From positions 3,443,501 through 3,507,500 of the forward strand of contig NC_015186.1 of the NCBI RefSeq assembly GCF_000202835.1: DNA of 64,000 nt, written 5' to 3'. This document shows, one piece after another, positions 50,495 to 58,675 of the stretch. The notes under the pieces are model-generated. The model worked only from the letters and a program-made list of their open reading frames with translations, did no database searches and had not been told where the DNA came from. A program made the translations under genes and the position numbers. The DNA comes from Acidiphilium multivorum AIU301 (GTDB lineage Bacteria; Pseudomonadota; Alphaproteobacteria; Acetobacterales; Acetobacteraceae). The first letter of the stretch is position 1, and each line of letters starts with the position of its first letter.

Positions 50495-51975
50495 TCATGT
50501 TGGGTGTCGAGGTCGGCAAATCGAGTGAATTCGGCCTCGAAGAACAGGTCGATCTTGCCGGTCGGGCCGTGGCGCTGCTTGGCGAGGATCAGCTCGGCGC
50601 GGTTGTGCACATGCTCCATGTCCTGCTGCCATTTGGCCAGCGCGTCCTGGAACTTGTCCTCCGAATCATACGCCATCTGCTTGGGCATCCGGGCCTGGAG
50701 GTAGTATTCGTCGCGATAGACGAACATCACCGCGTCGGCGTCCTGCTCGATCGTGCCGGACTCGCGAAGGTCGGAGAGCTGCGGGCGCTTGTCCTCGCGG
50801 GATTCCACGGCGCGGGAGAGCTGCGAGAGTGCGATGACCGGGACCGAGAGTTCCTTGGCGATGGCCTTCAGCCCCTGGGTGATCTGGCTGATTTCCAGCA
50901 CGCGGTTGTCCGGCCTTGTGCCGGCGGCGGGGCGCATGAGCTGGAGATAGTCGACCACGATGAGCGCGAGGCCGCGCGTTCGCCGCAGCCGGCGGCAGCG
51001 GGTGCGCAGCGCGGAGAGGGTGATCGCCGGCGTGTCGTCGATGATCAGCGGCAGCCGGGCGATGCGGCGCGACACCGCGACGAAATTGTCGAAATCCTTC
51101 TGCCCGATCTCGCCACGGCGGATGCGGTCGGAGGAGACGCGCGCCTCCTCGGCGAGAAGGCGGGTGGCGAGCTGCTCGGCGCTCATTTCAAGCGAGAAGA
51201 CCGCGACGCACTGCTTTGCCTCGGCGTTCGGGTTCTCGGCGCGGGCCTCGTTGAGCAGGGCCTGGGCGGCGCCGAAGGCGATCTTCGTCGCGAGCGCCGT
51301 CTTGCCCATGCCGGGGCGGCCGGCGAGGATCAGCAGGTCCGACGGGTGCAACCCGCCGGTCCGGGCGTCGAGATCGGTGAGGCCCGTGGTCAGGCCCGAG
51401 ACCTTGCCATCGCGCTCGAAGGCCTTGGCGGCGGTGTCGATCGCCATCGCCAGCGCGGTCTCGAAGGTCATCGCGGCGCCCTCGCTGCCGCCCTTGGTGG
51501 CGAGATCGAACAGCGCCTGCTCCGCCGCCTCGATCTGTGCGGTGCCGTCGAGCTCGGGATCCGACCCGAAGCCGCGATTGACCGTGAGCTCGCCCAGCTC
51601 GATCAGCTGCCGGCGGATCCAGGCATCGTAGATGATCCGGCCGTAATCACCGGCATTGATGATCCCGACCATCGCGGTGAGCAACTGGCCGAGATAGGCC
51701 GCGCCGCCGACATCGTCGAGCAGGCCGGAATGTTCGAAGGTCGCGCGCAGCGTGACTGGGTCGGCGACCTGCCCGGCCTCGATCCGCCGGGCGATCGCCT
51801 CGTAGATCCGCCCATGCACCGCATCGGCGAAATGCTCGGGGGCGAGGAACTCCGAAACCCGCTCATAGGCCTTGTTGTTGGCCAGCAGGGCGCCGAGCAG
51901 GGCCTGTTCGGCCTCGAGATTGGCGGGCGGCAGTCTTGGGGAGACGGTGAGAAGCGCGGACTCGGTCATATCCAT
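50491..51975 (-). CDS. dnaB: Replicative DNA helicase DnaB
   Basis: A 494 aa hexameric helicase. The N-terminal helical domain (PPANLEAEQALLGALLANN...) is followed by a linker and the RecA-like C-terminal domain: Walker A AGRPGMGKTALATK, Walker B LIVVDYLQLM, the arginine finger region QLSRAVESREDKRPQLSDLRESG and DADAVMFVYRDEYY. It unwinds DNA at the replication fork. It heads an overlapping five-gene operon. Three tandem DnaA-box-like sequences lie 59-85 bp upstream of its start. M3 (51969) is an alternative start. Confidence 0.96.
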   Translation of the reverse strand: MDMTESALLTVSPRLPPANLEAEQALLGALLANNKAYERVSEFLAPEHFADAVHGRIYEAIARRIEAGQVADPVTLRATFEHSGLLDDVGGAAYLGQLLTAMVGIINAGDYGRIIYDAWIRRQLIELGELTVNRGFGSDPELDGTAQIEAAEQALFDLATKGGSEGAAMTFETALAMAIDTAAKAFERDGKVSGLTTGLTDLDARTGGLHPSDLLILAGRPGMGKTALATKIAFGAAQALLNEARAENPNAEAKQCVAVFSLEMSAEQLATRLLAEEARVSSDRIRRGEIGQKDFDNFVAVSRRIARLPLIIDDTPAITLSALRTRCRRLRRTRGLALIVVDYLQLMRPAAGTRPDNRVLEISQITQGLKAIAKELSVPVIALSQLSRAVESREDKRPQLSDLRESGTIEQDADAVMFVYRDEYYLQARMPKQMAYDSEDKFQDALAKWQQDMEHVHNRAELILAKQRHGPTGKIDLFFEAEFTRFADLDTQHE

Positions 51976-52468
51976 GACACGCTACTAGCGCGGCCGATGG
52001 ATGCAGGACAGCGCGCCCGCCGCGCGACGGGGCTGTGGATAAGGTGGATAAGGTGGATAAGTCGCGGGCATGCACGGCGTGAGGCCGTATCGCCGGTGGA
52101 CGTGGGCCTGGCTGGAAATCAGCCCGGCGGCGTCACCACCACGAGCCTGGCAGCGGCCGGTTCAATGCAGCGACAAGGCATGCGCGCCCCCGGTCCGTCC
52201 GCATGCGAACCGAGTTCGCCATCGCCGGGCGAGATGACGGTCCACACATGACCCGATTGGCCATCACCTCCAAGGGGGCTGGCCGTTCCCCGTTCTGCTG
52301 ACCTAGTCTCCTCTCACCGAAACCCGCAGCATTTCAGAGGACAGATGAACGTCCCTGGTCGCGAAGTCGATCTTGAGGCAACCCGGCGGCGCATGTCGGG
52401 GGCGAACCGGCAGCGACGGTCGGCGGGGCGGGCCAGTTTGTCCATCGATCGTTCAGAAAGGAAAGACC
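51976..52468. other. Divergent intergenic region (493 bp) between dnaB and a hypothetical gene
   Basis: It contains the tandem DnaA-box-like repeats near its dnaB end. Apart from that I see no gene, structured RNA or terminator; short ORFs reading through it lack homology-like features. Confidence 0.55.
52034..52060 (-). promoter_or_regulatory. Three tandem DnaA-box-like 9-mers upstream of dnaB
   Basis: On the minus strand the sequence reads TTATCCACC, TTATCCACC, TTATCCACA with no spacing (52052-52060, 52043-52051, 52034-52042). The last is a perfect DnaA box; the others differ at the final base. They are oriented with dnaB transcription, 59-85 bp before its start codon. Confidence 0.65.
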
Positions 52469-53071
52469 ATGTCTGCCATTGAGCCGGCCATCACGATCCG
52501 CGAAGCGGTTGGCGTCTTCACTGAACGAGATGCGTTCCAGGCCGCCGTGGACGATCTGCTGATGGCAGGCTTCGACCGAGCCGATATCAGCCTTCTGGCC
52601 TCCGAGGCCTCGGTATTCGAAACACCCCGGACCGAACGGCGGAATATTGCCGGTCTGGAGGATGATCCTAAAACACCGCGCGGAGACTACGTCTCGCCGG
52701 AATCCGTCGGAGATGCGGAAGGCGCGCTGATCGGCGGGCTGCTCTATGTCGGCGCGGTCGTTGCCGCGGTGCCGATCGTTGCCGCGGGCGGCGAGCTGGC
52801 AGCGGCGGTCATCGCCTCCGCGATCGGTGGCGGAACCGGCGGGCTGATCGGCGGTGTGCTCGCCAAATTCGTCGGCGACAGCCGAGCCAGGCGGCTGCAG
52901 GACCAGCTGGAACAAGGCGGCCTTCTGCTCTGGGTCCGGACATGGACGCCCGAGCAGGAGCGCCGTGCCCTGGACATTCTGACCCGGCATGGCGCCCGAG
53001 ACGCGCATGTTCACGCACTTCCGGGGCTGTCGCACGGCGAAGGCGCGGAGCTCGGCGGCGGCAATGCCTGA
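52469..53071 (+). CDS. Hypothetical protein with glycine-zipper membrane segment
   Basis: A 200 aa protein. Residues about 10-40 (VGVFTERDAFQAAVDDLLMAGFDRADISLLAS) resemble the alpha-beta heat-induced/general-stress domain found before Gly-rich membrane regions. Residues 85-135 are a Gly/Ala-rich hydrophobic hairpin (GGLLYVGAVVAAVPIVAAGGELAAAVIASAIGGGTGG in outline). The C-terminal part repeats the N-terminal theme with VRTWTPEQERRALDILTRHGARDAHVH. Function unknown; membrane-associated stress protein is a guess. AAAGGAAAG precedes the ATG. Confidence 0.7.
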   Translation: MSAIEPAITIREAVGVFTERDAFQAAVDDLLMAGFDRADISLLASEASVFETPRTERRNIAGLEDDPKTPRGDYVSPESVGDAEGALIGGLLYVGAVVAAVPIVAAGGELAAAVIASAIGGGTGGLIGGVLAKFVGDSRARRLQDQLEQGGLLLWVRTWTPEQERRALDILTRHGARDAHVHALPGLSHGEGAELGGGNA

Positions 53072-53151
53072 TACCCGCGGGCGCCGCGCGCGGCTGGGGC
53101 GCCGGATTTCGGCCGGGCGCGAGCCATCCGTCCTGCGGCAGGGTCGGCTCG

Positions 53152-53595
53152 ATGCCCGGTGACGATCCCCATGATCTCGCCCGCTTCGTCGATGCCCAGG
53201 CGCCGGTGATCGGGCAGGTTTTCGCCGAACTCGCGGCCGGGCGGAAGCGAACGCACTGGATGTGGTTCGTCTTTCCCCAGTTGCGCGGGCTCGGCCGCTC
53301 GCTGGCGGCGGCGCATTACGGCATCGGCTCGATGGCGGAAGCCCGCGCCTACATGGCGCATCCGCTGCTTGGCGCCCGCCTGCGCGAGGCCGCCGCGCTC
53401 GTGCTGGCGGCCAAAGCCGATTCGCCGGAGGCGATCTTCGGCCCGATCGATGCGCTGAAGTTCCGCTCTTCGATGAGCCTGTTCGCGCTGGCGTGCGGCG
53501 ACGAAACCTGCCAGGCGAATCTCGACCGCTGGTACGACGGACAGCCCGATCCCGAGACGGTTCGGCGGCTTGGAGCGGCGCCGTTCAGGTCCTGA
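53152..53595 (+). CDS. DUF1810 family protein
   Basis: A 147 aa protein with the family signature HDLARFVDAQ...ELAAGRKRTHWMWFVFPQLRGLGRS, then YGIGSMAEARAYMAHPLLGARLREAA and KFRSSMSLFA. Structures of this calpastatin-like-annotated family show a helical fold; function is unknown. No signal peptide. Its end overlaps the convergent fucU-like gene by 11 bp. Confidence 0.87.
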   Translation: MPGDDPHDLARFVDAQAPVIGQVFAELAAGRKRTHWMWFVFPQLRGLGRSLAAAHYGIGSMAEARAYMAHPLLGARLREAAALVLAAKADSPEAIFGPIDALKFRSSMSLFALACGDETCQANLDRWYDGQPDPETVRRLGAAPFRS

Positions 53596-54016
53596 TCACG
53601 CCCTTGGTCGCAATCACGTTGGCATAGAGCCGCCGGTCGCCGGTCTGGACGATCACGAAACTGTCCCGCGCGGCGGCGTAGAAGCCATGGCGATCCAGTG
53701 TGCCCATGCGTTCGGCGCCCACCCCGGCCCCGGCCGCGATCTGCCGGAACTCCGCCACCGCCGGAGGCACGGCCGCCGCGTCGCCGACGACCTGCATGGT
53801 CAGCAGCGGCAAGGGGATGAAATCATCGACCGGCAGGACGCTCAGCACCGCCCGGAACACCGTCCTGGCCTCGAGGCCCGGCATGGCGACCAGGCGCCTC
53901 GCACAGGTGGCGGCGGGAAAATTCGCGTCGACGATGGCGATCGTGTCGCCATGGCCCATCGCCCGCAACGCATGCAGAAGATCGGCGGTGAGGATGGGAT
54001 CGATACCGTGCAGCAT
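53585..54016 (-). CDS. fucU: RbsD/FucU mutarotase family protein
   Basis: A 143 aa sugar mutarotase: MLHGIDPILTADLLHALRAMGH22GDTIAIVD30ANFP and the C-terminal ARDSFVIVQTGDRRLYANVIATKGVI, which matches FucU (L-fucose mutarotase) rather than RbsD in spacing and in the Tyr-x-Asn ending. It speeds anomer interconversion of a sugar. Ten bp downstream of a ribokinase-like gene, so together they probably feed a sugar into metabolism; the sugar itself (fucose, ribose or other) is not determined and no transporter is adjacent. Confidence 0.85.
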   Translation of the reverse strand: MLHGIDPILTADLLHALRAMGHGDTIAIVDANFPAATCARRLVAMPGLEARTVFRAVLSVLPVDDFIPLPLLTMQVVGDAAAVPPAVAEFRQIAAGAGVGAERMGTLDRHGFYAAARDSFVIVQTGDRRLYANVIATKGVIRT

Positions 54017-54026
54017 GGGCGCTCCT

Positions 54027-54929
54027 TCATGTGTCGCGGGTCAGCAGGTCGAGAATGGCCTGGCGGGTCGGCAGGGAGGGCTGCGCGCCGGTCCGTGTCG
54101 CGGCCAGCGCGCCGGCCGCATTGCCGAAACGGACAGCCTCCTCGATCGAGCCGCCCGCCTCGAGCGAGGCAGCCAGCGCGCCGGCGAAGGCGTCGCCGCA
54201 GGCGGTGGTATCGACCACCGGAACCCGATGCGGCTCAACCCGGCTACCCGCCTTGCCCGCGTGCCATACCACGCCAGCGGCGCCGAGGGTGACAATGGCC
54301 GCCTGCCGTCCGGCGGCAAGGCGGTGGGCCATCTCGGCCGGTGCGGCATCCGGAGAATCGGCGCCCAGGAGGGCGGCCGCTTCGGTTTCGTTGACCACGA
54401 GAATGTCGGTTTCAGCCAGGAGATCGGCCCGCGTGGCCGGATCGAGCCGGTCCACCGGCGAGGCGTTGAGCACCGTCCGCCCGCCAGCGGCCCTCATTCG
54501 TCGCGCCGCCGCCAGAACGGTTTCCACGGGCACCTCCAGCTGGGCCAGCAGCAGCCCTGCCGGCACCGGATCGGGCAGGCGCTCGGGCCGCAGATCCTGG
54601 TTCGCGCCCGGGACGACGACGATGCGGTTCTGCCCGCCGTGCTCCACGGTGATGAGCGCAACCCCGCTCGCCGCGTCGACGCGGCGCAGAAGGGAGAGAT
54701 CGATGCCTTCCGCGGCGAGCGTCGCGTGGAGGGCATCGCCATGGGCGTCGCGGCCGAGGCAGGTGGCGAAGGCGACCGTTGCGCCCGCCCGCCGCGCGGC
54801 GACTGCCTGGTTCGCCCCCTTGCCGCCCGGATAAGTCGCGTAATCGAGGCCCATGACGGTTTCGCCCGCATCCGGGGCGCGCCGTGTCCGCACCACGAGA
54901 TCCATATTCGCGCTGCCGACGACGAGCAT
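54027..54929 (-). CDS. rbsK: Ribokinase (PfkB family)
   Basis: A 300 aa PfkB-family sugar kinase: MLVVGSANMDLVVRTRRAPDAGETV, PGGKGANQAVAARRAGA and the catalytic motif DTTACGDAFAGALAA, where the usual GAGD reads ACGD but the catalytic Asp is kept. ATP-dependent phosphorylation of ribose or a related pentose in the cytosol. GGAGG/GGAG precede the ATG at 54929; longer starts are not homologous. Pairs with the mutarotase gene. Confidence 0.88.
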   Translation of the reverse strand: MLVVGSANMDLVVRTRRAPDAGETVMGLDYATYPGGKGANQAVAARRAGATVAFATCLGRDAHGDALHATLAAEGIDLSLLRRVDAASGVALITVEHGGQNRIVVVPGANQDLRPERLPDPVPAGLLLAQLEVPVETVLAAARRMRAAGGRTVLNASPVDRLDPATRADLLAETDILVVNETEAAALLGADSPDAAPAEMAHRLAAGRQAAIVTLGAAGVVWHAGKAGSRVEPHRVPVVDTTACGDAFAGALAASLEAGGSIEEAVRFGNAAGALAATRTGAQPSLPTRQAILDLLTRDT

Positions 54930-55057
54930 GGGCTCCGTTCCTCCGTATCGCACCGGAATCCCGCGGCGGCGGGTTCGACCCGACTTCTGCGGGCTTCGGC
55001 GCCGCAAGTCAAAATGCCGGATGCCGGCGCGGCGCCGCCTTCCCGGCGGGCGGGGTG

Positions 55058-56377
55058 TCAGGCGATCGATTCTCCGTGCAGCACCTCATCCAGGCCCTGC
55101 CGTTCCTCGTCACGGGTCACACGCAGGCCGACCAGGCGCTGCGTGGCGAACAGGATGCCGGCGGTGACGACGCCACAATAGATCATCGTCGCCGCCACGC
55201 CGAGCGCCTGGATCGCCAGCTGGTGCAGTCCGGGTTCGACCGCGCCGCCCGAAAGCGGGCCGAAGGCGAGCACGCCGGTGGCCAGCGTGCCGAGAATGCC
55301 CGCGACACCATGCACACCGAAAGCATCGAGCGAATCATCGTAGCGAAGGCGGATTTTCACGACGGTGACGGCCCAGAAACAGACCACGCCAGCCGCAAGC
55401 CCGAGCAGCAGTGCCGGGCCGGGAAGCAGGAAGCCCGCCGCCGGGGTGATGGCCACAAGGCCGGCCACGGCACCGGAAATCGCGCCCAGCACCGTGGGAC
55501 GGCCGAGATGCGCCCATTCGACCGCGGTCCAGGACAGGGTCGCTCCCGCCGCGGCCATCTGGGTGACCAGCACTGCCATGCCGGCATTCGGATTGGCGCC
55601 GCCGGCGCCGCCGGAATTGAAGCCCAGCCAGCCGACCCACAACAGCGAGGCGCCCATCACCGCATAGGACAGGTTCCAGGGCATCATGTTGTCCTGTCCG
55701 AAACCGAGGCGGCGGCCGAGATAGAGCGCGCAGACGAGGCCGGCAATGCCGGAATTCACCTCGACGACCGTGCCGCCCGCGTAGTCGGCGATGCCGAGCC
55801 GGTAGAGCCAGCCTGCGGGACTCCAGACCCAGTGGGCGATTGGCGCGTAAACCAGCAGCGACCATGCGGCCATCACGATCAGCAGGGCGGAAAACTTCAT
55901 CCGCTCGGCGAAGCTGCCGGTGATCACGGCCGGGGTGATGATCGCGAAGGTGAGCTGGAACATGACGAACACGCTCTCCGGCACCCGCAGATGCACGGCG
56001 TCGGGCAGCCCCGTGCCGAGGGTGAAGGGCAGGTTCCAGTCGCGCGCCAGGTTTTCCAGCAGGACATCGCCCAGCCCGCCGACGAAGCCGTTGCCGTTGG
56101 AAAAGGCCAGGCTGTAGCCGACCACGAGCCACAGGACGGAAACGACCGCGCAGATGATGACGCTCTGCATCATGATCGAAAGCACGTTCTTCTTGCGGAC
56201 CATGCCGCCGTAGAACAGAACGAGGCCGGGAATGGTCATCAGCAGCACCAGGACCGAACTGACCAACATCCAGGCAGTATCGCCCGCGCTCAAACCCGAT
56301 TCTGCCGCTTTTGCAGGCAAACAGATGCCGGCAAGCGGGAGCGAGAGGGCTCCCACCGTCCATAAACGTCGCGTCAT
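55058..56377 (-). CDS. amtB: Ammonium transporter (Amt) with Glu at twin-His position 1
   Basis: A 439 aa Amt/Mep/Rh channel with a cleavable-looking signal (residues 1-24) and eleven hydrophobic segments. Family markers: DTAWMLVSSVLVLLMTIPGLVLFYGGMV, FAIITPAVITGSFAERMKF and DDSLDAFGVHGVAGILG. The pore His pair is altered: GGTVVE206VNSG has Glu where Escherichia coli AmtB has His168, while the second His (H356) is kept. The conserved C-terminal GLDEVLHGE, which contacts PII protein, is present, but no glnK is adjacent. AAGGAG precedes the start and a sigma-54-type promoter lies about 65 bp upstream. Confidence 0.93.
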   Translation of the reverse strand: MTRRLWTVGALSLPLAGICLPAKAAESGLSAGDTAWMLVSSVLVLLMTIPGLVLFYGGMVRKKNVLSIMMQSVIICAVVSVLWLVVGYSLAFSNGNGFVGGLGDVLLENLARDWNLPFTLGTGLPDAVHLRVPESVFVMFQLTFAIITPAVITGSFAERMKFSALLIVMAAWSLLVYAPIAHWVWSPAGWLYRLGIADYAGGTVVEVNSGIAGLVCALYLGRRLGFGQDNMMPWNLSYAVMGASLLWVGWLGFNSGGAGGANPNAGMAVLVTQMAAAGATLSWTAVEWAHLGRPTVLGAISGAVAGLVAITPAAGFLLPGPALLLGLAAGVVCFWAVTVVKIRLRYDDSLDAFGVHGVAGILGTLATGVLAFGPLSGGAVEPGLHQLAIQALGVAATMIYCGVVTAGILFATQRLVGLRVTRDEERQGLDEVLHGESIA

Positions 56378-56710
56378 GGCGACCCGCTCCTTCTTGTTCC
56401 GCCCGTTATCCGATGCGGCTGATCCGTGTGACATCGGGCAGTTAGCAGGAATTGTGCCAAAACCTCGGGCGCTGGCCATGGCGCGCCGGCCGGGCCGTCA
56501 GGCAGAATCGGGGATGAACTTCCTCCGGATGTCCATTAGCACATCATTCCGGCACATGGCCGGTGGCGATCGCCCTTCGCGACCTCGTTGCAGCCTGTCC
56601 TTGATTACGCCGAAATCATCGTCCGGACTCGGCCCGAACCTTGTTTCGCCACGATTCCGCGCTGTAGGGTCCGACAGCCGGAAACGCTCCGGCGCGGGAA
56701 GGAGCATTCA
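56378..56710. other. Divergent intergenic region (333 bp) between amtB and lipoprotein gene
   Basis: It contains the sigma-54-type promoter for amtB and, beyond it, no clear NtrC palindrome. A 69-codon minus-strand ORF (56498-56707) shows no protein-like features and is not called. Confidence 0.55.
56442..56460 (-). promoter_or_regulatory. Sigma-54-type promoter of amtB
   Basis: Read on the minus strand: TTGGCACAATTCCTGCTAA. It matches TGGCAC-N5-TTGCW at all positions but one, with the invariant GG (-24) and GC (-12) exactly 10 nt apart. Transcription would start near 56432, about 55 nt before the amtB ATG. Confidence 0.75.
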
Positions 56711-57157
56711 ATGACGGATTGGAAGCGCAGGCGGCGGCAAGCGACGACGCTGGGGCTGATTGCGGCAATGACGGTGACGCTGGCCGGGTGCGGCGCGGAT
56801 GCCGGCAATCGCATGAGCGGCGGGGCTGCCGGCGGGGCCGCCACGGGCGCGACCTTCGGCCTGATCGGCGGGCCGATCGGCGTTCTCGTCGGCGGTGCCG
56901 TTGGAGGCGGCATTGGCGCTCTCACCGCCGCGAACACGACGCCGAAGCAGGTGAATCTCGGCAATCCGCCCTGGGCCGGCGGCGCGGCGGCGCCGGCCAC
57001 GAACGAAGCCGGGCCAGGGCCGGCCAATGCGGCACCGCAGCAACTGGCGCCGGCGCCGATGTCTTCCTCTCGTGGCTACACGAGCGGTACGGGAAGCGAT
57101 ACCGGCTATGGCGGGAACAGCAGCGTTCAGGCGCAGCCGCTCGCCCCGCCGGGCTGA
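56711..57157 (+). CDS. Putative lipoprotein with glycine-zipper region
   Basis: A 148 aa protein with a lipoprotein signal peptide (MTDWKRRRRQATTLGLIAAMTVTLAGC27, lipobox LAGC). A Gly-zipper-like segment GGAAGGAATGATFGLIGGPIGVLVGGAVGGG is followed by a Pro/Gln/Ser/Gly-rich disordered tail. Similar small glycine-zipper lipoproteins sit in the outer membrane (SlyB/17-kDa-like), but the Rick17kDa pattern is only partial. AAGGAG precedes the ATG. Function unknown. Confidence 0.75.
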   Translation: MTDWKRRRRQATTLGLIAAMTVTLAGCGADAGNRMSGGAAGGAATGATFGLIGGPIGVLVGGAVGGGIGALTAANTTPKQVNLGNPPWAGGAAAPATNEAGPGPANAAPQQLAPAPMSSSRGYTSGTGSDTGYGGNSSVQAQPLAPPG

Positions 57158-57179
57158 CCTCGCGCGGCCGCGCGGTCAG
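57154..57179. terminator. Bidirectional hairpin between convergent genes
   Basis: CTGAC...GTCAG with an inner CGCGCG/CGCGCG stem embeds both stop codons of the lipoprotein and CBS genes. No T-tract, so termination in either direction is plausible rather than certain. Confidence 0.45.
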
Positions 57180-57613
57180 GCGCTGCCGTTGACGTATTCC
57201 CGCAGGCTGCGCACTTCGTGCGTCTGCGTCTCGATCAGCGACTTCACCACGTCGCCGATACTGACGACACCGACCAGCTTGCCCCCGTCGACGATGGGCA
57301 GATGGCGGAAACGCCCGTCGGTCATCAGGTTTTCCGCCTCGAAAACCGTGGTCGACGGCGTCGCCGTGGTGGGGGCGCGGGTCATCAGCTGGCTCGCCTC
57401 CATCTCCAGCGTCGCGGCGCCGTTCGCCGCCAGGCTTCTGACCACGTCGCGCTCCGAGAGAATCCCGAGCAGGTCGCTGTTCGGCGACTGCACGACCACA
57501 GCGCCGATGCGCTTCTCCGCCAGCACGACGACCACCTCGCGGATACGCGCCTCAGGCGGCACCGAGATCAGCGCGGTGGGTTTCCGTTTCAGTATCGCAG
57601 CCATCGTTGTCAT
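57176..57613 (-). CDS. CBS domain-pair protein
   Basis: A 145 aa stand-alone CBS pair: VVVLAEKRIGAVVVQSPNSDLLGILSERDVVRSLA, then QLMTRAPTTATPSTTVFEAENLMTDGRFRHLPIVDGGKLVGVVSIGDVVKSLI. Such proteins bind adenine nucleotides (AMP, ATP, NAD) and regulate partners. GGGAGG precedes the ATG. The partner is not evident from context. Confidence 0.92.
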   Translation of the reverse strand: MTTMAAILKRKPTALISVPPEARIREVVVVLAEKRIGAVVVQSPNSDLLGILSERDVVRSLAANGAATLEMEASQLMTRAPTTATPSTTVFEAENLMTDGRFRHLPIVDGGKLVGVVSIGDVVKSLIETQTHEVRSLREYVNGSA

Positions 57614-57715
57614 CGCAAACCTCCCGAGGACGCCCTCGCCGCACGACGGCGCGGCGGACAGGCTCATTCCAGACCAGACTATGTCGGCGGTTTCGCCCAG
57701 ATCAACACAAATGGT

Positions 57716-58561
57716 TCATCTCGCCGGATTTTCATCATCCCGTGCGGCGCATCCGGCCGCAACCCACGCCTCCTGAGCCGCGACGATGGCGAGTTCGTCC
57801 GTTCCGAGGGCGGCGGTGATGCGGAGCAGTTCCGTCGTTGCTGCCGCAGCGGCGGTCAGGGCCGCGTCAAGCCGACGCGACGGCAGGTAATGGGCCATGA
57901 ACAGGGCGGCGAAGGCATCGCCTGCGCCGGAGAACCGCCCGGCGAGGCGGGGTACGGAGATCTGCCGGCGCCCATCCGGGTCGATGGCGAGGATGTCGAG
58001 CATGCCGGGCGCCGTATCCGCGCCGGCGAAACCGGTCAGGACGACCAGCCTCGTGCCAAGCGCCTCCATGGCGGCGAAGGCGCTGGACCGGTCCGTGGGG
58101 GTGGTGCCGGCAAGAATGCCGAGCTCGAAGGCGTTCGGCAGCGCGATATCGGCGCGCGGCACCAGGGTTTCGCGGATCGCGGCGATCAGCGGCGGCGGCA
58201 CGTAGGCGCGCCCGTCATCGCCGATGACCGGATCGCAGACATAGAGCGCCGCCGGATTCGCCGCCCGCGCCCGGCTGACGGCCTCGCCCACCACGGGAAC
58301 CGCGGCCGCGGCGCCGAGATATCCGGACAGCACCGCCTCGCACCGCGCGAAGGCGCCGCGCGCGGCGAGCCCGTCCAGCAGGGCGGCAAGCCGCGCCGGC
58401 TTCACCGGGCCACCCTCGGCGCCGCCATGGCCGGGATGATGCGACAGCAGGACCGTCGGCAGCGGCCAGACCTCGTGGCCATGCCGCGCCAGGATGAAGG
58501 CCGCGCCGGCATTGCCAACCGCGCCGTTGAGCACCTGTGACTGGATCGAGAGAATCGCCAT
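57716..58561 (-). CDS. pdxY: Pyridoxal kinase
   Basis: A 281 aa ribokinase-fold kinase of the PdxK/PdxY type: MAILSIQSQVLNGAVGNAGAAFILARHGHEVWPLPTVLLSHHPGHGG and the catalytic region GRFSGAGDAFAALFMAHYL. It phosphorylates pyridoxal to PLP, the cofactor of several enzymes in this window (ltaE, alr). The ATG at 58561 starts exactly at the family N-terminus. Divergent from the old-yellow-enzyme gene. Confidence 0.92.
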   Translation of the reverse strand: MAILSIQSQVLNGAVGNAGAAFILARHGHEVWPLPTVLLSHHPGHGGAEGGPVKPARLAALLDGLAARGAFARCEAVLSGYLGAAAAVPVVGEAVSRARAANPAALYVCDPVIGDDGRAYVPPPLIAAIRETLVPRADIALPNAFELGILAGTTPTDRSSAFAAMEALGTRLVVLTGFAGADTAPGMLDILAIDPDGRRQISVPRLAGRFSGAGDAFAALFMAHYLPSRRLDAALTAAAAATTELLRITAALGTDELAIVAAQEAWVAAGCAARDDENPAR

Positions 58562-58675
58562 GGCCCGGTTTGGCGGCAGGGCGCGCGGCCTGGCAAGGGC
58601 CGGCGGTTGCATGCCCGCCTTCCCTGCGCCATCTCACCGGGCAAACGTCTTCATTCATTGTCGAAAGGTCTTGCC

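Noticed and set aside
52035-52061. Three 9-bp tandem repeats as a CRISPR-like or satellite array
   Set aside because: Repeat units are contiguous without spacers and match DnaA boxes; far too short for CRISPR.
50452-52251. 599-codon plus-strand ORF opposite dnaB
   Set aside because: Antisense to dnaB; no domain, and it would cross the DnaA-box region.
56498-56707. 69-codon minus-strand ORF in the amtB/lipoprotein intergenic region
   Set aside because: No ribosome-binding site or protein-like features; the region is better explained as promoter DNA.
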